A stretch of DNA of 64,000 nucleotides from UBA9620 sp965220695 (GTDB lineage: Bacteria > Acidobacteriota > Vicinamibacteria > Vicinamibacterales > UBA8438), in NCBI GenBank assembly GCA_965220695.1, contig OZ244838.1:3286001-3350000 (forward strand), read 5' to 3'. A model generated the notes under the pieces. The model saw nothing but the letters and a program-made list of their open reading frames with translations, was not told the DNA's origin and made no database searches. Position 1 is the stretch's first letter. Each line of letters starts with the position of its first letter. Position numbers and translations under genes: made by a program. Shown one piece after another: positions 26,212 through 34,232 of the stretch.

Positions 26212-28755
26212 TCACCGGCGGCGGATCACCAGACAGGTCATGTCATCGGCGGCGTCGACGCCAGCCGAGAATTCACCGATCTCGCGCCAGATGTGATTCA
26301 CGATCTGTTCCGGTGATCGCTGTGCCGCATCGTCCAGCGTGGCCTCAAGGCGGTCCTTCCCGAACAGCTCGCCGGTGAAGTTTACCGCGTCGGTCAGTCC
26401 GTCGGTATAAATGAAAAGTGTATCTCCTGGTGCCAACACTTCTTGGTGGCTCGGATACTCGAAATCGTCGAGGACCCCCATCGCCAGTCCCCCGGTCATC
26501 GGGAGTGATCTCCGGGTACCGTCTGATTGAATCACGACAGCCGGCTCGTGACCGGCGCAGACGTATTGCACGGTTCCGGTGTCGATTTCCACGGTCGCCA
26601 GCATCGCGGTCACGAACAGCCCCACGGGATTCCGGCCGCAGAGCCGCCGGTTGGCCTCGGTAGCGATCGCGGAGATCCCGTTGCACTCGGTAAACGCGGA
26701 CTTGATGGCCGAGTGCGAGGCCGCCATGAAGAGCGCTGCGGCCACGCCCTTGCCCGATACGTCGCCGAGCACGAGATAGAGTGTGCCCGACGACGGATTG
26801 AGCACATCGACGAAATCGCCGCCGACCTGCTGCGCCGGGGTCATCCGCGCGTGCGCCAGGATTGAACCAAGGTCGGCGTTGCCTTGCCGCACCAGCGCGG
26901 CCTGCACCGTCTTCGCCACCTGCAGGTCCTGTTCCAGCGCCTCCTGGTGTTCCCGCAAATGACGGTTCGTCGTCTGCAGTTCCTCGGTCCGTTCCGATAC
27001 CAGCGTCTCGAGCTGTTCCTCACGATTGAAGACCTGGACCGCCATGTCCGAAAAGACCCGCGCCAGGCTGCCGATCTCATCCGGACGTCGGACCACCTCC
27101 GCCATGGCGTCGGCGTCTGGCGGCTTGCCCGTCTCCACCTGCCGCGCGGCCTCGACGATGATCTCGATCGGATGCGTCAACCACCGCGCGCCCCACATCG
27201 CGGCTCCGGCCGTGAGGCCGAGCAACAGGACGGCGATGAGTGTCGTGTTCACCAACTCGCCGCCCACCGAGAGCACAATGTCGTCCAGGCTGACGGCGAT
27301 CGCCACTCCCCCGATTGGTATGCCGCCTGTGCTGATGATCGGCGCAGCGACCCATATGCCGCGATCCTCCGGGGAAAAAAAGCTCAGCGCGGCGTTGCTG
27401 ACCGCGGCCCCTCCGGCCAGGGCCTGTTCCGTGATCGCCGCGGCGCGGCGCTCGAACGCCTCCGCGAGGTTCACCATGTCGTCGCCGGTCTGCAGTTCCG
27501 CCCGGGGCGCGGCCGCCGCCACGTCACGGTCGAGGTTGACGATCCAGAGCGCTTCGATGTTTCGGGAACGGACCAGCACATCCGCCTCGCGCTGATACAC
27601 GGCGTAGAGCAGATTCCCCGAGCTGCTTTCGATGGGAATGCCGACTTGCACGAGACGTTGCGAGTCCGGGTTCACGACCGTGACGTATTTGTAGACAGCG
27701 CCGTCCCCCGCCCGCGGCTCGGACGGATGTTCCCGCACCCGGTCCGGCCCGTTCAGCAGGGCGGCGGCATCGTCGACGAACGGGAGGGCCGAATTCCCCG
27801 CGTTGGCTGCCGACAGACTGGAATAGACGGTCCCGCTCGCGTAGGCGACACGAATTTCACCGATGGCGGTCGAGTCGGCGATCGAACGCAGTCTCCGGTC
27901 GATCTCGTCCGCCGACCATCCGGCTTCTCCGGCGGCCGCGATGAAGCGATCCAGGATCGTGGCCTGCGACGTCATCTGCTGGCCAAGGATGCCCTCGATG
28001 ACAGCCGACACGTCGGGCCGCTGGTTTGCGTAGACGTTTCTCAGAATCTCCTGATCGCCGAAGACGAGCGCGTCGCCGACCTGCACGATCCGCGGCTTGT
28101 CGACGCCGCCGACACCGACATACTTGTAGACCTGCTGGTCGATTTCACGTACCTGCGCCGGCTGCGTGATGAACTCCTCGCCGTCGAGGGGCGCGGCAAG
28201 CAGGACATGGAACTTCGACGCCTGTGGCTGCACGGCCGGATCTGGATCGAACCGGAACGGCACCGTCACGCCGTTCTCGTCGCGAACATTGGTGAGATAG
28301 GCGAAGCCCTGCTCGTCGGTGATCCAGAATTCGTCGAGCACCGTCTCACGCGTGATGCTTTCAAGGTCTTCGATGATGCGAGGCGTGCCGTACCCGGCAG
28401 CTTCGGCCGCTTCCACGAAATGGGCGGCGATGCGCGCCTGCGCTATCATCGGGCCGTCGAGCGTCGAGTCCAACGTGCGCGCGACGTTGGCCAGCGAGAT
28501 CTCGCCCATCTCTGCGAAGCTCTTGGACAGCAGCTCCGCCAGATTCACCGCGGCGGCTTCCGCCTCGTCACGCAGGGCCGTGGCCGAGTTGTAGAGCAGG
28601 GTGGCCGCCGTCGTCACGATCGTGACCGAGAGCAGCACGGTGAGCACGATGAACACGCGGGCCGCGAGTCGCAACCGCCTGTTCGAACCGGACCCGGATG
28701 CGGGCGGGGACGACGTGGCGGAAGCGGCGCCGCTGTCGGTGTCGGTGGAGCGCAT
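26212..28755 (-). CDS. SpoIIE/RsbU-type PP2C phosphatase with extracytoplasmic sensor and HAMP domain
   Basis: An 847-residue membrane protein. TM1 lies at about 30-55, a large extracytoplasmic sensor (double-Cache-like in size) at 56-495, TM2 at about 498-520, HAMP to about 575, a short coiled coil, and a SpoIIE phosphatase domain at about 610-847. Phosphatase metal motifs are present: GGDFVD near 643, GDVSGKG near 665, TDGLTDAVN and ADDMTCLV at the end. It should dephosphorylate the nearby STAS protein in response to an outside signal. The ATG at 28755 has GGAAG upstream; the longer frame to 28875 overlaps the porin gene and is rejected. Confidence 0.85.
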   Translation of the reverse strand: MRSTDTDSGAASATSSPPASGSGSNRRLRLAARVFIVLTVLLSVTIVTTAATLLYNSATALRDEAEAAAVNLAELLSKSFAEMGEISLANVARTLDSTLDGPMIAQARIAAHFVEAAEAAGYGTPRIIEDLESITRETVLDEFWITDEQGFAYLTNVRDENGVTVPFRFDPDPAVQPQASKFHVLLAAPLDGEEFITQPAQVREIDQQVYKYVGVGGVDKPRIVQVGDALVFGDQEILRNVYANQRPDVSAVIEGILGQQMTSQATILDRFIAAAGEAGWSADEIDRRLRSIADSTAIGEIRVAYASGTVYSSLSAANAGNSALPFVDDAAALLNGPDRVREHPSEPRAGDGAVYKYVTVVNPDSQRLVQVGIPIESSSGNLLYAVYQREADVLVRSRNIEALWIVNLDRDVAAAAPRAELQTGDDMVNLAEAFERRAAAITEQALAGGAAVSNAALSFFSPEDRGIWVAAPIISTGGIPIGGVAIAVSLDDIVLSVGGELVNTTLIAVLLLGLTAGAAMWGARWLTHPIEIIVEAARQVETGKPPDADAMAEVVRRPDEIGSLARVFSDMAVQVFNREEQLETLVSERTEELQTTNRHLREHQEALEQDLQVAKTVQAALVRQGNADLGSILAHARMTPAQQVGGDFVDVLNPSSGTLYLVLGDVSGKGVAAALFMAASHSAIKSAFTECNGISAIATEANRRLCGRNPVGLFVTAMLATVEIDTGTVQYVCAGHEPAVVIQSDGTRRSLPMTGGLAMGVLDDFEYPSHQEVLAPGDTLFIYTDGLTDAVNFTGELFGKDRLEATLDDAAQRSPEQIVNHIWREIGEFSAGVDAADDMTCLVIRRR

Positions 28756-28789
28756 GTCAGGCTTCCCGCAGGGTGTCGACGCCGGATCG

Positions 28790-29584
28790 TCAGAGCCGCC
28801 AGACGACCAGAAGCTGGACGGTGTTCTCGTCGGTGTCCGTGCCCAGCTTGTTTCGCCAGTACTGATACTCGACACCGACCAGCAATTGTCCGGCAGCCCC
28901 GGCTAGTGCCTTGCCGAAATCCCACGTGAATTGGGGTTGGGCAAGAATCCAGCCTTTCACGTTGTCGCCCAACTCGTTGGTCGTTCCACCGATGTACTCC
29001 GCGTGACCGACGAACGCGAACGATTGCTCGCCGACGTCGATGGGGTAGGCCCAACTGACATCGAACATGAAGCTGTCGCCCGTCTTGGGGGCGCCGCCGC
29101 GCGCGACGCCGTTGCTGGCGTCGATGAAGGCGGTGAAATCGGTGTTCAGAAACAGGAACCCGGGCACCTGCCACGACGCGCGTACGCCAGGCAGATACTT
29201 CAGCACATCGGCGTCGCCATCGAAGTTGATGCCGCCGATCAGCGCGATGTCAGTGAGCGGACCGGCGTTGACGTCCCTGTTCGAGACCTTGCTGAAGCTC
29301 AGGGTTGGATACCACTCGCCGTAGAAGTCCTTGTCGTTGAAGCCATCCTGGCCACCATCGTCAATGTAGTCGATGAAGAAGAAGCTGTCACCAAGACTCC
29401 AGCTTCCGGCGTGCTGTATCGTGAGGATGGATGTCGTCTCCTCGCTCGGCAGGAACGGATTCGTGAGCGTGCCGAACTGATACTGAAACTCCATCTGCGC
29501 CGCCGCGGGGGCAGCGATAGCCAATGTCAACGCCGCGGCTGTCGCGCCGCGAAGCAGGAAAAAAACCGGCGCCGCGGTCATCAT
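28790..29584 (-). CDS. Tsx/OmpK-like outer-membrane channel protein
   Basis: A 264-residue protein with a signal peptide (about 1-30, ending AAPAAAQ) and alternating beta-strand pattern, ending VQLLVVWRL as outer-membrane barrels do. Features such as FQYQFGTLTNPF, SWSLGDSFFFIDYID, DFYGEWYPTLSFSKVS and GVEYQYWRNKLG match the nucleoside-specific channel (Tsx/OmpK, DUF5020-like) group. It probably forms a small pore for nucleosides or another small solute. The stop is 34 bp before the phosphatase start, so it may be the first gene of the partner-switching operon, an unusual pairing. Confidence 0.65.
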   Translation of the reverse strand: MMTAAPVFFLLRGATAAALTLAIAAPAAAQMEFQYQFGTLTNPFLPSEETTSILTIQHAGSWSLGDSFFFIDYIDDGGQDGFNDKDFYGEWYPTLSFSKVSNRDVNAGPLTDIALIGGINFDGDADVLKYLPGVRASWQVPGFLFLNTDFTAFIDASNGVARGGAPKTGDSFMFDVSWAYPIDVGEQSFAFVGHAEYIGGTTNELGDNVKGWILAQPQFTWDFGKALAGAAGQLLVGVEYQYWRNKLGTDTDENTVQLLVVWRL

Positions 29585-29731
29585 GTCGTGCCCGTCCAGA
29601 TCGTCCAGTCAGCACTGATGTCGCTGCGACGCTTCGCCTCTCCCCATCCGACCGGCAACGCCGCCTCCGGACGCTCGTCACCATCGCCGCACCGTGTAAA
29701 CGAAAATTCTAATCGCATGCAGACGACGATT

Positions 29732-30091
29732 CTACTCGCACGACGAGGACAGGTGCGTAATCGAGACGACATTGAGAAGCCGAAGAGGTTCGCCGGAATT
29801 CAGCAGGCCCTTGGCCCAGACCTTGTGCCCAACGTGATCGCCGACACCGAACTCGTCGAGCGTACCGATGAGTCGTATGGTCTGATCGCCGAGCGGCGCG
29901 TCGGGGTCAGGCTGATCGGGGACGCGCTCCTCCAGCACTGTCGGTGGCGTGGCCCTGACCAACACGAACTGATCGCGCCCGTCGGCCTCGACGCAACCGA
30001 CGGTCATCATGATCGGCATCGGCTGCGCCGCTGCGCGGAGAACCGCTCCGGCGACAACGACCGCCAGCGCCAGAATGGATGTGCGCGACAT
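29732..30091 (-). CDS. Small secreted GHKV-motif protein (paralogue of the gene at 18642)
   Basis: A 119-residue protein with a signal peptide (about 1-23, ending RAAAQ). The mature part contains MTVGCVEADGRDQFVLV, GVGDHVGHKVWAKGLL and the ending ITHLSSSCE, aligning with the protein at 18642-19025 over its whole length. The shared Cys positions suggest a disulfide. Its ATG follows the preceding paralogue-type gene by 7 bp, so it is the last gene of a three-gene operon (30733-32199, 30099-30728, this gene). Function unknown. Confidence 0.6.
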   Translation of the reverse strand: MSRTSILALAVVVAGAVLRAAAQPMPIMMTVGCVEADGRDQFVLVRATPPTVLEERVPDQPDPDAPLGDQTIRLIGTLDEFGVGDHVGHKVWAKGLLNSGEPLRLLNVVSITHLSSSCE

Positions 30092-30098
30092 GGCGCCC

Positions 30099-30728
30099 TT
30101 ACCGCGTCGTCACTCCCGGAACGTTCTTCGTCCACCAGGCATTGCCGAAACTCGTGAACGGACCACCGTCGGTCGAGATACGCGACTCGACCCGGTAGTT
30201 CACCGGTGAGACCAGGCGGGTCGTCATCCGCAACTGCACCTGCTTCCCGTTCACCGTGAACGGGGGCGTCTCGTAGTGGATGGTGTAGAACCCGCCCAGG
30301 TCGCCGCCTACCCGGCCGACGCTGTACACATCGAAGCCGCGGCTGTCGACCTCGTAGCGGCTGAATACCTTCTGCTCGGCGAGATACACGATGCGAGCAT
30401 TCGCCGTGAACTCGCCGTCGGGCCCGCGGGCCTCGATACGGCTCGTGTAGTACCGGCCGTCGTCACTCGTCGAGAAGACCTCGGTGCCCTCGATGGTCCC
30501 GCCGGCGCCCAGCGGACTCTCGGGCACGCGCCACTCGAATTCCCATGTGCCGGGGAAGTAGGCGTCGTAGTCGAAGAGCGGAATCTCGTCACCCCGGGCG
30601 GTGGGGCGGCCCCGGTCGGGAATCTGTCCCTGCGGCCGCTGCGGCTCCGGTTGCGCGTAGGCGGCAGCAGGGACAGCCAGCGCCGCCGTCAGCAGCACCG
30701 TCGCGAATCGCCGCGCTCCACTCCGCAT
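30099..30728 (-). CDS. Secreted beta-barrel-like protein (paralogue of the gene at 17804)
   Basis: A 209-residue protein with a signal peptide (about 1-25, ending AAYAQ). The DUF1579-like body contains YFPGTWEFEWRVPES, GRYYTSRIEARGPDGE, GGDLGGFYTIHYETP and LVSPVNYRVESRIS, closely paralleling the protein at 17804-18394. The start is 4 bp after the stop of the cytochrome/copper-protein gene, so they are co-transcribed. It may bind a hydrophobic or small ligand; the sequence gives no catalytic motif. Confidence 0.6.
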   Translation of the reverse strand: MRSGARRFATVLLTAALAVPAAAYAQPEPQRPQGQIPDRGRPTARGDEIPLFDYDAYFPGTWEFEWRVPESPLGAGGTIEGTEVFSTSDDGRYYTSRIEARGPDGEFTANARIVYLAEQKVFSRYEVDSRGFDVYSVGRVGGDLGGFYTIHYETPPFTVNGKQVQLRMTTRLVSPVNYRVESRISTDGGPFTSFGNAWWTKNVPGVTTR

Positions 30729-30732
30729 CCCG

Positions 30733-32199
30733 CTACTCGTCGTTCGTGCTCGGTTGATTCGTCAGATCCTGACTCTCGACCGTGTACTCGGTGAACGCCT
30801 GATACATCTCGTCCCAGCTCTGCTGTCCCCAGTACACCTCCAGATGAGGGCCGGGATTCCAGCGATTGCCGAGCGAGTTGTCGTAGACCCCGACACCGGA
30901 AATCTTGCTCCCGGCCGGCAGATACAACGGCTCGGCGAGTTCGTAGTGAATCTGCCAGTTGAAGTCGAACTCCGGCACGTCGAGAATCGTCTCCTCGCGG
31001 CCATCCGGATAGGTGACCACCCATTTCAGGCTCTTCCCCCGCAGGTGCATGTGGGGCGACAGGCCGTACAGCGTAATCGGTTCGGTGATCGGCGTGATAC
31101 CGGTGATCTTCCAGTTATCGGTGTAGGGAGGAATGTTCGGAATCTGCCCGCGCCGGACCCGGCCGGTGTCAGGGTTTTTCGTCGCCTTCACTTCTTCACC
31201 CTGCACGATGTAGATGTCCGTGCCGAACGGGTCGGTCGGAAACGCGTTGCCGGCCTGCCGGGTCAGCACCTCATGGGTGACCGGCGCGCTGCTGAACCAG
31301 ATACCGAGCTTGCTGCGCTCGGTCGCCTCGACCCCGATCGGGTTGTAATGCATCGTCCAGCGGATCCACTTGTCGGCGGCCAGCCGCTTGCCGGTACCGG
31401 GACGGTGGCGTTCGACACCGCGGCCCGGCACGTAGGACAGCAGTTTGCTGGCGCCCGGAAGATTCACTTCATTGAATACGCGCTGCGCCACACGGCCGGT
31501 GGGTTCGGCGTCCTCGGACGCCTCGGGCGGACGCCGCGGCAGCGGCGCGCGCAGCAACGAGTTCCCGTCGAGGTCGTGCAGCACCCCGTCGATCACCTGC
31601 GTCCCCCACGGCAGATCGACGGTGTATGCGCCCGAATGATGGACCAGACGGTAGTCGCTGGGCCGCAACTCGAGCACCTCTGCAAACCGGTCTTCCTCCC
31701 ACGGAATGTCCGAGTAGAAGTCGATGTAGTCCTCTTCGCCCTCAGCGGCGACCGTGTACTCGATTGGCAGGTCGAAGACGTAGTCGGGCTCACCTCCCTC
31801 GTACGTCCAGCCCGCCGGGAAGTCCGGCTTCGGCGGCAGGTCGGCATCGTTGCCCCTGGGCGCACCGGCATCGACCCAGGCCGCAATCGTGTCGATCTCG
31901 TCCTGATCGAGATAGCGCTCGTTGCGAAACGTGAGGCTGTTGTCCGGATCCGCCGGCCACGGCGGCATCTCGCGCGCCACCACCAGATCCTTGATGGACC
32001 TGGCCCAGGGGCGGGCATCGGTGTATTCGATCAACGCCATCGGCGCGATGTTGTCCGGCCGGTGGCACGTCACGCAGTTCTCGTAGAGGATCGGCGCGAC
32101 ATCCCTGGTGAACGTCGGCGCGGCGCCGCGCTGCCCTGCGCTCGCAGACCCACCAGTGAACGCCACCGCCACCGCCAACACGCAGGTGAATTCCCTCAT
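30733..32199 (-). CDS. c-type cytochrome fused to a PHM-like copper monooxygenase domain
   Basis: A 488-residue exported protein (signal peptide about 1-20, ending SASAG). A single heme-c motif CVTCH is at residues 42-46 within a small cytochrome-like domain (FTRDVAPILYENC, then EMPPWPADP). A later beta-rich part carries a His pattern like copper type II monooxygenases: RLVHHSGAY near 185, TMHYNPIG near 283 and SPHMHLRGKS near 383. This suggests a periplasmic redox enzyme oxidising an unknown substrate with electrons passing through the heme, but activity is inferred from motifs only. The ATG at 32199 has GAGGAGC upstream. First gene of a three-gene operon. Confidence 0.6.
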   Translation of the reverse strand: MREFTCVLAVAVAFTGGSASAGQRGAAPTFTRDVAPILYENCVTCHRPDNIAPMALIEYTDARPWARSIKDLVVAREMPPWPADPDNSLTFRNERYLDQDEIDTIAAWVDAGAPRGNDADLPPKPDFPAGWTYEGGEPDYVFDLPIEYTVAAEGEEDYIDFYSDIPWEEDRFAEVLELRPSDYRLVHHSGAYTVDLPWGTQVIDGVLHDLDGNSLLRAPLPRRPPEASEDAEPTGRVAQRVFNEVNLPGASKLLSYVPGRGVERHRPGTGKRLAADKWIRWTMHYNPIGVEATERSKLGIWFSSAPVTHEVLTRQAGNAFPTDPFGTDIYIVQGEEVKATKNPDTGRVRRGQIPNIPPYTDNWKITGITPITEPITLYGLSPHMHLRGKSLKWVVTYPDGREETILDVPEFDFNWQIHYELAEPLYLPAGSKISGVGVYDNSLGNRWNPGPHLEVYWGQQSWDEMYQAFTEYTVESQDLTNQPSTNDE

Positions 32200-32311
32200 C
32201 GCAGCTCCTCGACGGATTCGCACGGGCAGATGCTTGATCCGACTCACTCTACGGCTGCCCCGGGTCGATGTCAACGCGCAGGCGTGAGGCACTCGATCAT
32301 CGACCCCGTGT

Positions 32312-34232
32312 TCAGTTCGCTTGCGCGTCCAGGACTGTTTCGATCTGATCCATGACACGGTCCATCCGGGCAATCAGCGCGTCGTAGGGAGCATCGGTCG
32401 CGAGGTCGATGCCGTACTCCTGCAACAACTCGTAGGCGTAACGCGACCCGCCAGCCGCAAGCACCGCCAGATAGTCGTCGCGCGCCTGCTCGTCGCCGTT
32501 GAGAAAGCGTTCGGCGAACATCGTGCCTCCGGCGATCGAGGTGGCGTACTGAAAGACGTAGAAGTTGCGATAAAAGTGCGGGATGAAGGCCCACTCGACC
32601 GCGTACGCCGGTTCGATGACCATCACACCGTCGTCGGCCCCGTGATACTGCCGGAGCAGCGCCTCGTAGACCCTGGTCATCTTCTCGCCCGACAACGCCT
32701 CGCCGGCCTCCACCATCTCGTGGATCCTGAACTCGAACTCGGCGAACATCACCTGGCGGAAAAAGGTGCCGCGGACCGCCTCGAGCGCGGTGCCGAGGTA
32801 GAACAAGCGCTCGTCGTCCGAGATGTCCTGGGCCAGCATGTGCTCCTGCAGCAACACTTCGTTGGTCGTCGAGGCGATCTCGGCGGTGAACGTCGCATAG
32901 CTGGAGGTTTCGTAGGGATTGTTCTCGGTGGACAGCATGGTGTGAATCGCGTGCCCCCACTCGTGCGTGAAGGTGGACACGTCGTTGAACTGCCCGTTGT
33001 GGTTCAGCAATAGAAACGGATGCACATCGTAGACGCTGCCGTACATGTACGCCCCCGGCGCCTTGCCCGGTTGCGGGTAGACATGCATCCAGTTGCCGGC
33101 CAACCCTTGTTCGAGCAGTTCCAGATAGTGATCGCCGAGAGGAGCCGCCGATGCAAGAGTCAGCGCCTTCGACTCGTCCATGCCGAAGGTCCGGTCGGAC
33201 GCCACCAACGGGGGATAGATGTCGTAGTAATGCAGGTCGTCGAGTCCGAGCATCCGCTGCCGCAACCGCAAATACCGGTGCAGCGACGGCAAGTGACGAT
33301 GCGCCGACTCGATCAGCGTGCGATACACCGCCGCGGGAATATTGGGCCCCGACAACGCCGCCTCGAGCGCGTTGTCGTACTTCCGCGCCTTGGCCTGGAA
33401 CACGTGCGCCTTGACGTGGGTATCGAGCGTCTGTCCGATCGAGGTCTCGTAGGCCTTCCACGCGCCCCAGAACGCGTCGAATACGAGCCTGCGGTCGTCA
33501 CGGTTCGTGGAGGCCCGGTGCAGCGAGTAGGCTGCCTGGTCCAGCGTGACCTCCTCACCGTCCGACAGCGTCACCTTCGGAAACGGCAGATCCGAACTGG
33601 TCAGCATTGCGTAGATCCGCTCCGGCCCCTGCACCACCGGCCCGGTCGCCGCCATGATCTGCTCGGCCTCGTCCGACAGCGTGTGTGGCCTCGTCCGACA
33701 GCGTGTGTGGCTCCTGCCGCAACGTGTTGCGGATATTGAACGTGTGCCTGGCGAGACCAGGGTCCGCGGCGAGATAGCGCTCGATCGTCCGGGAGCCGAC
33801 CCGCAGCAGCTCCGGTGACACGAACGACACCGTCTCGCCGAACTCGGAAAGTAACGCAGCCGCCAGACCGCGCCGTTCCTGATGTTTCGCCACGCGCCGG
33901 TCTTCATCGGCTTTCAGGAACGCGAATACATAGAGGCGCGACAGTTCCTTCTCGGTCTCGCTGATCGCGTCGAACGCCTCTCGCAACGTGGACGCGCTCT
34001 CGCCCAACCGTCCCTTGTACGCGGCGAGCCCCGCGACCTGGTCTTCGAGCCGTTCCTTCGCGGCATTCCAGGACTCGAAACTCGGGTAGAGCTCACCAAG
34101 ATTCCACTCGATCTGCTCCGGTGGCGCCTCGTCAGCATCCTGTGCGTTGATTGCAACTGTGGTCATCGTCATCGTCACGGTCAGACCGGCCGCCGCGGCG
34201 ACCAGAGAAATCCACCCACTACGCGACATCAT
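32312..34232 (-). pseudogene. pepF: Oligoendopeptidase F (M3B), frameshifted by a 22-bp tandem duplication
   Basis: Two frames together encode one M3B peptidase. The N-terminal part (ATG at 34232 or 34229, exported, residues EWNLGELYPSFESWNAAKER onward) runs to about 33690. The C-terminal part carries the zinc site FTHEWGHAIH and the downstream Glu region (ETSSYATFTAEIASTTNE) and ends at 32312. The frame breaks exactly at a perfect 22-bp tandem duplication (33666-33709). Removing one unit gives a single 632-residue protein, the usual PepF length. The enzyme would cleave short peptides; the signal segment implies a periplasmic form. The start overlaps the end of acnA by 14 bp. Confidence 0.8.
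33666..33709. repeat. 22-bp exact tandem duplication inside pepF
   Basis: Two adjacent identical 22-bp copies (33666-33687 and 33688-33709), each beginning GCCTCGTCCGACAGCG. Because 22 is not a multiple of 3, the duplication shifts the pepF frame. It could be a replication slippage product or an assembly artefact. Confidence 0.95.

Noticed and set aside
26884..28929. A 681-residue open frame on the plus strand
   Set aside because: It is antisense to the SpoIIE-type phosphatase, whose motifs are unambiguous.
33666..33709. Programmed frameshift in pepF
   Set aside because: No slippery sequence is needed, as an exact 22-bp duplication fully explains the frame change.
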